Assembly: GCA_002069885.1 (NCBI GenBank)
Contig: MWCD01000002.1
Coordinates: 62,001-126,000, forward strand
Reading direction: 5' to 3'
DNA: 64,000 nt
Source of the DNA: a bacterium ADurb.Bin236
Lineage (GTDB): Bacteria > UBP15 > UBA6099
Shown: one piece after another, positions 17,218-25,128 of the stretch
How positions within the stretch are numbered: the first letter of the stretch is position 1
Layout of the letters: each line of letters begins with the position of its first letter
Translations under genes and position numbers: made by a program
Notes under the pieces: model-generated
Told to the model about the DNA's origin: nothing
The model's input: the letters and a program-made list of their open reading frames with translations, nothing else
Database searches by the model: none

Positions 17218-17333
17218 AATATCTCCAGCCTCGCGGTGATGGATTTGTTTCACAATCAATAATAAAACAGAATAACGGCAATTTTGTTCCGGACGCCGAA
17301 ATTCCGGACGTTAATTCCATTAATTCTATTAGC

Positions 17334-18582
17334 CGGTTCACCCCCACACGCGTGGGGAAGACCTCGTGGACTATTCAATCTTCATTTCTTCAAACGGTTC
17401 ACCCCCACACGCGTGGGGAAGACGCGCACGCAGCGCACGCCCCGCACGCCGTTACCGGTTCACCCCCACACGCGTGGGGAAGACGTGTAATTTCAGCAAT
17501 ACGTCGCGATAATATTCGGTTCACCCCCACACGCGTGGGGAAGACGGATAGCTTATCTTCGCAAAGCCATCTCCGAACGGTTCACCCCCACACGCGTGGG
17601 GAAGACGGATTTTCGGACGCCGAGTATCCACTCGCCGTCGGTTCACCCCCACACGCGTGGGGAAGACTCGACAAGGCTCTGTGATTCGACGCCGGACACC
17701 GGTTCACCCCCACACGCGTGGGGAAGACGAGGCTGGGCGAGCGGTGTCGGGCTGCGGAGGCGGTTCACCCCCACACGCGTGGGGAAGACGATCCGCTTAC
17801 CGTCAATCAAGTGCTGATCCACGGTTCACCCCCACACGCGTGGGGAAGACACAACGTCAAGGCCATGTGTGCAACGAATACACGGTTCACCCCCACACGC
17901 GTGGGGAAGACGAGATAACCCCACAACAACAAAACGCGCTAAACGGTTCACCCCCACACGCGTGGGGAAGACATGTCGGCTATTTTGTTCATAGCTATTG
18001 CTCCCGGTTCACCCCCACACGCGTGGGGAAGACGATTAAAATTATTGTCGCCGATCCCCCCGCGACGGTTCACCCCCACACGCGTGGGGAAGACTGAACT
18101 GACAACGGCGGGGGACTGGGATTACACGGTTCACCCCCACACGCGTGGGGAAGACAACGCCGCCCGTATGTCCCGGTCCCGAGACGCCGGTTCACCCCCA
18201 CACGCGTGGGGAAGACAAACGCCGTCAACGCCACGAGCGCACACGTTACGGTTCACCCCCACACGCGTGGGGAAGACGCCGTCCATGTCGGCTCTGCGCC
18301 GCCCGACCACGGTTCACCCCCACACGCGTGGGGAAGACCATATTACACAATCCAGAAAAGCGACGTAACGCGGTTCACCCCCACACGCGTGGGGAAGACG
18401 GCATGGTGTTGGATAGCGCACCCTGAAATATCGGTTCACCCCCACACGCGTGGGGAAGACCTCGCTGACAACGATCCCGCAGTCAATCTGCACGGTTCAC
18501 CCCCACACGCGTGGGGAAGACTTTTTGACTTTCTCTTCCGTCGGTTCCTCTTCCGGTTCACCCCCACACGCGTGGGGAAGAC
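17334..18582 (-). CRISPR. Type I-E CRISPR array, 21 repeats and 20 spacers
   Basis: A 29-bp repeat recurs with an exact 61-bp period from 17334 to 18554, giving 21 repeats and 20 spacers of 32 bp. By eye all repeats are identical, including the last one at 17334. Read on the minus strand, the repeat begins GTCTTCCCCAC, folds as CCCCAC/GTGGGG around GCGT and ends GTGAACCG. That end would be the 8-nt 5' handle left by Cas6e. The array lies directly downstream of cas2, with the leader end at 18583, so new spacers should be added at the high-coordinate side. I saw no spacer matching this window. Confidence 0.99.
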
Positions 18583-18605
18583 TCCCGCATATTGTATGCC
18601 GGTTT

Positions 18606-18634
18606 TTTTAAAACACTTTTAGTAGTATTGTCAA
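18606..18634 (-). promoter_or_regulatory. CRISPR leader and putative array promoter
   Basis: On the minus strand a perfect TTGACA (18629-18634) is followed after 16-17 bp by TTTAAA/TTAAAA (18606-18612). Transcription would begin about 15 nt before the first repeat. The AT-rich leader (18583-18635) is only 53 bp long because the cas2 stop is at 18636. Confidence 0.55.
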
Positions 18635-18635
18635 A

Positions 18636-18977
18636 TCAATCATATTGTGAAGACTCCTTATTTTTTTGATTGATCAAAGTCTCGTCAGTCCTTTCGATTT
18701 TGTATGGAGAAAGAACAAGGGCAAGTCCATCGACATCGATCATTGGCCGGGCCGGTTTCCCACAGGAGCGGTAAAGATATCCTTGCGGAGAGCGGGTGTC
18801 GCTCCATATCTGAGTGACGCCGCCGTCGCGTATTTTCTTGACGGCTTTGTTCCACAGAATATCTCTAATCCTCGCGCTCGGATTGCCAAGGTAGAGTCCC
18901 GGTCGCGGCTCTATCATCCAGCGTGACAAGTCTCCCCTCAAGCTCGCCGGGGATTTCTCCAATATCATCACCAGCAT
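18636..18977 (-). CDS. cas2: CRISPR adaptation protein Cas2 (type I-E)
   Basis: Cas2e dimers bridge Cas1 dimers in the spacer-integration complex. The 113-residue protein aligns with E. coli Cas2e from its first residues (MLVMILEKSPASLRG, then WMIEPRPGLYLGN and the IDVDGLAL block) and adds about 20 polar residues at the C-terminus. The start is fixed by GGAGG 6 nt upstream of the ATG. That start lies 113 nt inside the 3' end of cas1, in another frame, an unusually long overlap. The gene ends 53 bp before the array. Confidence 0.95.
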   Translation of the reverse strand: MLVMILEKSPASLRGDLSRWMIEPRPGLYLGNPSARIRDILWNKAVKKIRDGGVTQIWSDTRSPQGYLYRSCGKPARPMIDVDGLALVLSPYKIERTDETLINQKNKESSQYD

Positions 18978-19797
18978 CTAATACCTCCGCGATATCCGGC
19001 AAGACGCGTTTCATCAGCTTTGTTTTATGAAAAACGTCCCGACAAGCCAATCTTACATTGCGCTCGACATCGACATCGCTTTCAGAGCAAGTTTGAAACG
19101 CGAGCGGAACTGCTATTTCCATCTTGTACAGGTCGGCGACGTCATAGACGAAGGAAAGCATCTTGCCGGTATGAATGAATCCGATGGCAGGAGAATATCC
19201 CGCCGAAAGTATTGCAGCGTGGCACAAGCCGTAAAGGCAGGCGAAAGCGGATGAGAGCGCCCGGTTGAGCGGGTCGGCCTGATCCCAGTTCTGCGGATTG
19301 TATATTCTGCCGCGCCACATCACGCCGTTCTCTTCCGCGAGCTTGCGGTATGCCTCCCTGACTCTGTGCCCTTCCATTCCTCTTACGGTGTCGAGAGAAA
19401 CGGAGTCGGGAAGTTTTTCCGGAAAGCGCATGTTGTACATCCGGCGAATGACGGCGGTGCGCGAATCCATGTTGACGTAAAGCCCCGCTTGTCGAAGCAA
19501 GCGTCTTGAGGAGTGAGAGCCTCCCGTGCTGTGCGCGTAAAGACGGACGCCTTGTTCGCCTGTCCAGCACACAAGCGTGTTGTTGTCGGCAAGAAAACGC
19601 ATTGCCGATTGAGTGACGGTCGTGCCGGGGCCTAGCAAAAGCAGTCCTAGCTGGTTAATCGGAATCTCGATAGACCCGTCGGTCCCGTGAAATAGCAAGG
19701 CTCCGGCCTTTTCGTCCAGCCTTCCGTGTTCGAGGAAAAGATGGCTCCATCTATCCTCGAATTTCGGCAGTTCACGCAAGTCCCTCATGGCGGTCAT
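18865..19797 (-). CDS. cas1: CRISPR integrase Cas1 (type I-E)
   Basis: Cas1e catalyses spacer integration. The 310-residue length is normal. Metal-site residues match E. coli: E142 (GMEGHRV), H209 (IGFIHTG) and the aspartates of FVYDVAD (219/222). RLACRDVFHKTKLMKRVLPDI is the conserved C-terminal helix. The ATG overlaps the cas6e stop by 4 bp. The last ~38 codons overlap cas2; this tail (RLVTLDDRAATGTLPWQSERED) is poorly conserved in the family and may be shaped by the cas2 frame. Confidence 0.97.
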   Translation of the reverse strand: MTAMRDLRELPKFEDRWSHLFLEHGRLDEKAGALLFHGTDGSIEIPINQLGLLLLGPGTTVTQSAMRFLADNNTLVCWTGEQGVRLYAHSTGGSHSSRRLLRQAGLYVNMDSRTAVIRRMYNMRFPEKLPDSVSLDTVRGMEGHRVREAYRKLAEENGVMWRGRIYNPQNWDQADPLNRALSSAFACLYGLCHAAILSAGYSPAIGFIHTGKMLSFVYDVADLYKMEIAVPLAFQTCSESDVDVERNVRLACRDVFHKTKLMKRVLPDIAEVLDAGDDIGEIPGELEGRLVTLDDRAATGTLPWQSERED

Positions 19798-20531
19798 ATC
19801 CGGGCGAGGCTGACAAGGCCGAAACCGAAGCCTTTGCCGCCGCCGATGCCGTTTGTCACTGCCTCTTTGAATAGATCCGCGTCCGTTATTGTAATAACGC
19901 CGTCGTACCGGACGGAACGAAGCTTTTGCCCTTTAAGGTTTTCGTTCCGCGCGCTCACATAGACATAAGACGGAGTTAAGGACAGAGAGTTTTTAACGAC
20001 GGAAAAACCCGCGCGTTCGGCTCGCGAATGTAGCCATTCTTCAAGTTTATCTGAGGCCACAGGCACACGCTTTCCGTTGCGTCTTTTGCCGTCTTCGCCG
20101 GTCTTGGTGCAGATTTTTCGAGTCGGGTTTGCAAGGAGCCTGAACCGGTATTGCATATCAAGGGAAAAGACAGGCTCGAAGGCTTTTACTTGCGGTTCGG
20201 CGGAGAGAAGAAACCCGGCGTTGTGGAACGCATATTGCCAATCGGGCATTGATGCGGACTGAACGATGATTGCGGCGCCGTTTCCCGCAAGAGGGTCGAC
20301 GCGGAACAGAAAACCGGAATCAGGTTTGCGAGGGACATGCACATGGCCTTTTGCGAAACCGTCAGGCTTGAATGGCAAAAGAAAATCCGGGTCGGCTAAC
20401 GATGCGGACGACGAAGGAAACGCCATGCACAAGCGCTGATGGACTCTGTAAAGATTGCGCAACCATATTCTTCCCGGTCTCGGACGGTCCGGGTTGTCTC
20501 CGGTGTTGATCAAAAGGCATGAAAGATACAT
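19794..20531 (-). CDS. cas6e: crRNA-processing endonuclease Cas6e
   Basis: Cas6e cuts the precursor crRNA at the base of each repeat hairpin and stays bound as the Cascade head. The 245-residue protein starts MYLSCLLIN like E. coli Cas6e. It has the catalytic-type Tyr28 and His31 in NLYRVHQRL, a YRFRLLANPTRK block (about 128-139), and the glycine-rich C-terminal loop GIGGGKGFGFGLVSL. An extra stretch near residues 10-20 is absent in E. coli. It follows cas5e by 5 bp and overlaps cas1 by 4 bp, so the genes are probably co-translated. Confidence 0.95.
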   Translation of the reverse strand: MYLSCLLINTGDNPDRPRPGRIWLRNLYRVHQRLCMAFPSSSASLADPDFLLPFKPDGFAKGHVHVPRKPDSGFLFRVDPLAGNGAAIIVQSASMPDWQYAFHNAGFLLSAEPQVKAFEPVFSLDMQYRFRLLANPTRKICTKTGEDGKRRNGKRVPVASDKLEEWLHSRAERAGFSVVKNSLSLTPSYVYVSARNENLKGQKLRSVRYDGVITITDADLFKEAVTNGIGGGKGFGFGLVSLARI

Positions 20532-20536
20532 GGCAG

Positions 20537-21646
20537 TTATTCCACCTCCTCTGCGCTCAGGCGTCTCCGTCGGGTTTCGAGAGACCGGTATCGGACTATT
20601 TCTTCTCGTTTCTTGATAATTTCATCGCGCCATTGAGGGTGTTCGGGGTTTATCCGGTCAAGCCCCATTCCGTGTCCGTACTCTATCATGGTGACTGCGT
20701 CGTGACAGAGACGGCAAAGAGAGCGCAAATCTTCTTGAGGTTCATTGCCGCCCGCGCGGCGATATGTCACATGCTGAACTGTTGTCGCGGGAGATTTGCA
20801 GAAAACGCAAAGTCCGTGGTCGGAGTTCAGCCGCTCGGCCCGCGCGTTCTTGTATGCGGTGTTTGAGTAGTCCGCGCGGGAACGTGGCGGATCGGGAACT
20901 CTGCTTTGCGCCGCGTCTTCCGCTATCCTGACATCTCCTTCTGTTCCAACTGAGAGGTTTTTCAGCATCACAAACCGAGGCTGATGGGATGGCGGCTCGA
21001 ACAGTATGGGGACATCGTGCCACACTAACGCGTCATCCGGCGCTTCCGGCTGTTCTTGCGTGGGCGTCCAGTCAATCAGGCAGTCGATTGACTGCGGCGC
21101 TTCATCTTCCTTGTTCCTTCTGCGCCAAGGAACAGATGACAACGCCGAGATCAGATCAGGATGCGATTCCGGAGGGCGCTCGCTCAATGGCCGCGAGGGA
21201 ACGCAGTTCTTCCTTCCCAGATAGAGCGTCCATTTCGGATTTTTAACGGCGGTTTCGATCTGGTCGATCACTGCTGAATCTCCCTGCAAAGCGACTAAAA
21301 AAGAAGCGTCGCAAAGATATTCTCGACGCGTGAGCAGCGCGCCTTTCTTTGTCTTGCCCTCGGCTTCCGCAATGCTCATCTGCATTTCTGCGCCCACAGT
21401 GTGGTAGTCCCACCAGCGGATTCCGGCCCTGTCAATTCTGACGCCCATAAGCAATGAGCGAAGCTTCGGCAGCCAGAATGAGGATGCTTCTGCTCGCGGA
21501 ACGCCAAGCGCGGCGCAAATAATCCCGGAAACGCCGGACTTCGTGGGGGCTTCGCAGGTTCTGCGGACGACAAACTTGGACTCATGTCCGCCCCACGCTT
21601 GCAATGGCCCTTCTAGACGGAGAAACATCGTGTTTTCGCCCATCAC
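20537..21646 (-). CDS. cas5e: Cas5e-HNH fusion subunit of a Cas3-less type I-E Cascade
   Basis: This gene encodes 369 residues; ordinary Cas5e has roughly 225-250. Residues 1 to ~250 are Cas5e: MFLRLEGPLQAWGG near the start, CEAPTKSGVSGIICAALG, then TRREYLCDASFLVAL and YLGRKNCVPSRPL. After a polar linker, residues ~262-345 form an HNH nuclease. It has zinc-type C280-x2-C283 and C311-x2-C314, and the catalytic set H292 (QHVTY), N301 (GGNEP) and H315 (CRLCHD). There is no internal stop, and no ribosome site before the internal ATG at residue 227. No cas3 lies in the operon or anywhere in the window. Related Cas5-HNH and Cas8-HNH effectors without Cas3 were reported in 2023. I infer that this subunit supplies target DNA cleavage. 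The start overlaps the cas7e stop (ATGA). Confidence 0.93.
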   Translation of the reverse strand: MMGENTMFLRLEGPLQAWGGHESKFVVRRTCEAPTKSGVSGIICAALGVPRAEASSFWLPKLRSLLMGVRIDRAGIRWWDYHTVGAEMQMSIAEAEGKTKKGALLTRREYLCDASFLVALQGDSAVIDQIETAVKNPKWTLYLGRKNCVPSRPLSERPPESHPDLISALSSVPWRRRNKEDEAPQSIDCLIDWTPTQEQPEAPDDALVWHDVPILFEPPSHQPRFVMLKNLSVGTEGDVRIAEDAAQSRVPDPPRSRADYSNTAYKNARAERLNSDHGLCVFCKSPATTVQHVTYRRAGGNEPQEDLRSLCRLCHDAVTMIEYGHGMGLDRINPEHPQWRDEIIKKREEIVRYRSLETRRRRLSAEEVE

Positions 21647-22767
21647 GCCACCTCTGAACTTAACGCGACTTCCTTAACTTTGTTCCAGTCGTAACCGATG
21701 GCGGCGACGATGGCGGGAATTAATTCATCAATCGATTTTAGATTGTTCTCCGCAAGTTCGTTTTCCTTGTTGTCTTCTATAACGCTCAACGGATATCTAA
21801 GGTTGGGTGAGAACCAGAACCTATTGTCGGGTTTGCCGTAACCAGTGTCCAGATCGAGGATGTATTGTCCGAGTTGAGCGACGCTCTGAGAAACGATGTC
21901 GCGCCCTCCGCCGATAGAGACCGGCCTTGCGAATGCATTGGCATAACTAACGGGCGATTTTTTGAGTTCAATCAAAATGCCGTCCGGAGGATTATGCGCG
22001 GCGAAGCTGTTTTGTTTTCCTGTGGGATTGACTGTCGCCGCGGCGCGGATGAAAGCTCCTACGGTGTGTGCGGCGAGTTCTTTGTTGCCTTTTAAGTTTT
22101 TTACTAAATCCTCAAAATCAATTGAGAAATATTTGTAGAAGCATGCGGACGAGAACAAAGCTTCATCAACATACCCGGCGCCCGTGTCGGCTCCCGGAAT
22201 GTCGTCTGCGGCAACGTAATAATCAACTTCCGGGCGGGCTTCGTGCGTTGATATGGCGTGAGCGACTTGAAGCGCGGCCTCGACTGTTGTGTCTTTAAGA
22301 ACACCGGTTTCAAGCATTCTTCCATTCAAGGCCATGTCGGGAACAGCGGTCAATTCAGAAATCAGCCCCCCGAATTCCGATGCAAGCTCATTGTCGGACT
22401 TGCCGGAACTGTTTTCCAGCAGGTCTGCCATTTTCGAGATCGCTTCTTTTGTGGTGTAGACCAACATATCGCTTTTCTCTTCGTCTTTAGGAGCGATGCC
22501 GCACTTTTTGAGTATTGCGACAGCTCTCTTTTTTGCGTCTGCCTTGCCTTGGATTCTTTCTGAAATCAGTTTTGCCAACTGTCTTGTGCGGACGCCGCCG
22601 CATAGAGATTTGAACTCCTCGCTCATCCTTATGCTTCGTTTGACGCATTGGCTGGAAATGCGCGAGCGGATGACTCCGCCGAAATAGCAAGTTTTCGGCG
22701 CGCCAAGGTCGTCTCTGTTCAAGTTGGCCGGACTGTGGTTCTGTATCATGTGGATTTCGATTAGCAT
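21643..22767 (-). CDS. cas7e: Cascade backbone protein Cas7e
   Basis: Cas7e forms the helical filament that coats the crRNA in Cascade. The 374-residue protein opens with the family block MIQNHSPANLNRDDLGAPKTCYFGG, then RSRISSQCVKRSIR. Later landmarks are EARPEVDYYVAADD and the conserved ATVNPTGKQNSFAAHNPPDGILIEL region. The length is close to E. coli Cas7e (363). It starts 1 bp after the cse2 stop and overlaps cas5e by 4 bp. Nothing in it looks degraded. Confidence 0.97.
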   Translation of the reverse strand: MLIEIHMIQNHSPANLNRDDLGAPKTCYFGGVIRSRISSQCVKRSIRMSEEFKSLCGGVRTRQLAKLISERIQGKADAKKRAVAILKKCGIAPKDEEKSDMLVYTTKEAISKMADLLENSSGKSDNELASEFGGLISELTAVPDMALNGRMLETGVLKDTTVEAALQVAHAISTHEARPEVDYYVAADDIPGADTGAGYVDEALFSSACFYKYFSIDFEDLVKNLKGNKELAAHTVGAFIRAAATVNPTGKQNSFAAHNPPDGILIELKKSPVSYANAFARPVSIGGGRDIVSQSVAQLGQYILDLDTGYGKPDNRFWFSPNLRYPLSVIEDNKENELAENNLKSIDELIPAIVAAIGYDWNKVKEVALSSEVA

Positions 22768-22768
22768 G

Positions 22769-23266
22769 TTATTCTCCTTTTCGGTTTAGAAATTCTTCCG
22801 CCCATCTTAGGCGGGTTGACTCGCGTTCCCAGATGGAAAGATCGTCGGTCAGCTTAACCCAATCGAGATTGAGTTTTTTTGACTCGATTCTGTCTAAAGC
22901 CCATTGTAAACTCGGCTCAATGTCGCTAAGGGATGCAAGAAGCAGGTTGTCGAAAATCAGCCGCAGGCGGTTTGACTCGTCGGAAGTCTGATTGCGAGGC
23001 ATAGAACTACCAAGTTGAGACGCGAGAGTCTTTCCTTGTTCGTTGGAAACGGCGGGACGAAAAGCGTAGAGTTTCGCTATCAGCCACGCCACTTCGCGAC
23101 GCGGCGCGCGTTGACTCCGTTGTCTTAACGGCCACCATATTCCTGTGAACAAATCAAATGCGGGGACGGACTCGTCAAGTTTTTGTCCTGAGTGAGCGCG
23201 CAACAGGCTTAACTCGCCGGATTTAAGGTTCGTCAGCGTGTCGATAAAGCGCTTCGTTTCACTCAT
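22769..23266 (-). CDS. cse2: Cascade small subunit Cse2 (Cas11e)
   Basis: Cse2 dimers line the belly of Cascade and stabilise the R-loop. The 165-residue, helix-rich protein has the usual pattern: LKSGELSLLRA near the start, REVAWLIAKLYAF in the middle, and LRLIFDNLLLASLSDIEPSLQWAL, then a C-terminal LRWAEEFL. It overlaps the end of cas8e by 8 bp and precedes cas7e by 1 bp. Family sequence conservation is low, so gene position contributes much to the call. Confidence 0.92.
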   Translation of the reverse strand: MSETKRFIDTLTNLKSGELSLLRAHSGQKLDESVPAFDLFTGIWWPLRQRSQRAPRREVAWLIAKLYAFRPAVSNEQGKTLASQLGSSMPRNQTSDESNRLRLIFDNLLLASLSDIEPSLQWALDRIESKKLNLDWVKLTDDLSIWERESTRLRWAEEFLNRKGE

Positions 23267-24656
23267 CCTTTTTTCCTCCTTTCTTCACTCGGGTTTTCCC
23301 GGTTGATTTTTTTTCGCGCATGTCCGGGGCGACGCTGGATATCTTTCTGCGTCTTTCGAGAGCCGAAGAAGTAAACCCCGGGGATAAAGCTCCGGCAACC
23401 GCGCTCATTAATGGTCGGTACTCGCGCGAGGCGTCGTCCCATGCGGCAGGTTCGCCGGTTAGCAATTCGTCAAGTCGTGACGAAACCACATGCTCAACAT
23501 GAGGACGTATGGTTGCGGCCATTGCTGATTTTTCTTTATCAGATCTCGAACCGATCCGCTGTTTTTCTATCAGCCAACTTTCTTTTTTCCATAATTCGAT
23601 AAGCGTGGCCGCCGTATCTGTGCTTGCAGGTTTTGACGGTATTCTTATCGTTCGTTCCCAGACATCTATATTTTTCGCTTTGTCTGTGGAGAAACCTATC
23701 ACGAGAATCATATTGTCCGTATTTGCGCCAATGAATCTGTTTGATTGGGATATTCGAGATGCCGTTTCCGGCCACTGTCTATCCATTCTGAATCTCCCAG
23801 TTGATGTGGGATCCGGCGCTTTTAATGATTTGCGAGGTTCTTTGTCTGTGTACAAAACATGAGGATCATTCCATAATTCATTTCGAAGTTCTCCGGCGCT
23901 CTGGAATTCACATGTTGTTATCAAAAAGTCCCGTTTGCCACATCCTATACAGTCTGACATTTCATCATCGGGATTGTGCAGAAAGACCTTTCTTGATAAG
24001 GTCGTCAATCCGTCAAGCAAAGGCGCGCATGAGCTAGAAATTTTGGTAATCGACGGCGCGACCCATGAGGGATTGCCTATACTATCAACATGCATCCAAT
24101 TTGAAACGAGGGTTTCCTTAAGATTAGGCCCGATGGCAAATATATATATTGGCGGAGTCCCGTTAATGCCTGCTTTTAGGTCGGGCAGACCGGACACGGA
24201 AAACAGAGGGAGCCTCAAAAGCCCCATTGCACAACATGCCTTGCACAATCCGTTGATATTATCTGTCGAATGACGGAAATGTCGAAAATTGTTGCCGGTA
24301 GGTATTTCTTGGAGCAATTCCGTTGTTGATTTCTTCCTATTCGCTGATTGATTTTGAAAAAATCTTTTTCCTTCTCCAAGAAGATTGAAACAGTCTTTTT
24401 CCGCTTCAAGTTTTTCAAACCATTCGGCAGGAAATGAATCTCCTTTCAATTCTGTTTCATCTCCTGTCGGATTGCCTTTGCACCAATAAAGCACGGCCAG
24501 CAAAAATCTCATGATGGCGAAACGGTCCATAGGGTTGCTCGCGGCTATCTGACGTATGCTTCCTGCTCGCGTGAGCGCTTCCTTAATCCCGATGGCGCTT
24601 ACTTGTCCGTTGTTCCATAGAACGGGAATCCATTTCTCATCTACTAAATTAAACAT
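23259..24656 (-). CDS. cas8e: Cascade large subunit Cas8e (Cse1)
   Basis: Cas8e reads the PAM and, in ordinary type I-E, recruits Cas3. The 465-residue protein starts MFNLVDEKWIPV, as Cse1 proteins do; AGGAGG lies 8 nt upstream, so an extra 22 codons to 24722 are excluded. A zinc-type cluster is visible (CKACCAMGLLRLP, and CIGCGKRD plus a later TTCEF). It is the first gene of the cas operon behind a clear promoter. With no cas3 here and a nuclease in Cas5, the Cas3-docking face may be altered; this cannot be judged by eye. E. coli Cse1 is slightly longer (502). Confidence 0.93.
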   Translation of the reverse strand: MFNLVDEKWIPVLWNNGQVSAIGIKEALTRAGSIRQIAASNPMDRFAIMRFLLAVLYWCKGNPTGDETELKGDSFPAEWFEKLEAEKDCFNLLGEGKRFFQNQSANRKKSTTELLQEIPTGNNFRHFRHSTDNINGLCKACCAMGLLRLPLFSVSGLPDLKAGINGTPPIYIFAIGPNLKETLVSNWMHVDSIGNPSWVAPSITKISSSCAPLLDGLTTLSRKVFLHNPDDEMSDCIGCGKRDFLITTCEFQSAGELRNELWNDPHVLYTDKEPRKSLKAPDPTSTGRFRMDRQWPETASRISQSNRFIGANTDNMILVIGFSTDKAKNIDVWERTIRIPSKPASTDTAATLIELWKKESWLIEKQRIGSRSDKEKSAMAATIRPHVEHVVSSRLDELLTGEPAAWDDASREYRPLMSAVAGALSPGFTSSALERRRKISSVAPDMREKKSTGKTRVKKGGKKDE

Positions 24657-24690
24657 AGCGTTGCCTCCTGTTATGTGATATGGCCGCCTT

Positions 24691-24722
24691 ATTATATCAG
24701 ATACATAGTCCCTTTTTGTCAA
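24691..24722 (-). promoter_or_regulatory. Putative promoter of the cas operon
   Basis: On the minus strand TGATATAAT (a perfect extended -10; hexamer at 24691-24696) lies 34 bp before the cas8e start. A perfect TTGACA is at 24717-24722, but the spacer is 20 bp, longer than ideal. The TG extension may compensate. Confidence 0.55.
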
Positions 24723-25128
24723 TCAATTAGAATGCGACAACCTTGTCATGCATTCTACTCGATGCCTGTGACATTATTGCGCGTCAAATTGCCATCTTTA
24801 AAAATATTTAATCGGACAGCAGAAAGGAATGTCGGCGGGGGGTGGGATTGTTTTTGTCGTAATTGTTCTGACCAGCGAGCGAAGGCGGGCAATATTCCAC
24901 CCGGCAAATATTTATATGAGAAAAATGGGGACTGGCAGCGCGCGCCCCAGCGATGCCTGTGCCCGCTTTTCGCCGCTCTGGGAATGAAAGGCAAATTCGG
25001 CGACTATGAAGCAATGCCAAGTATGGTCGGGCGAGAGTTTGTTTGGAAAAATGTCTCACCGCAAACTCTGGAATATTCATTTAAAAATCAATAAAGAAGT
25101 TATATGATCGCAATTTACGCTGGGCGAA
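24723..25128. other. Gene-free region upstream of the cas operon
   Basis: No cas3 or any credible gene is present between cas8e and the PhnD-like gene. The only structure is REP-like copy 3 at 24921-24970. Confidence 0.7.
24921..24970 (+). repeat. REP-like hairpin element, copy 3
   Basis: The arms AAAAATGGGGACTGGCA and TGCCTGTGCCCGCTTTT pair with mismatches around a GC-rich loop. This is the best-paired of the three copies. Confidence 0.75.

Noticed and set aside
17284-18622. Overlapping open frames rich in HPHTRGED and PPHAWGR motifs across the CRISPR array
   Set aside because: They are translations of the 29-bp repeat, which is open in several frames because the 61-bp period cycles through them; no real protein.
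18629-18650. IHF-binding site in the CRISPR leader (AATCAA ... TTG)
   Set aside because: The spacing to TTG is one base off the consensus and the segment lies within and beyond the cas2 stop; too weak to claim.
20612-20968. A separate HNH gene starting at the internal ATG of cas5e (position 20968)
   Set aside because: No ribosome-binding site precedes it and the frame is continuous with Cas5e; a fusion is the simpler reading, though internal initiation cannot be excluded.
24723-25128. A hidden or broken cas3 upstream of cas8e
   Set aside because: No frame with helicase or HD motifs is present; the gap is too short and carries only a REP-like repeat.
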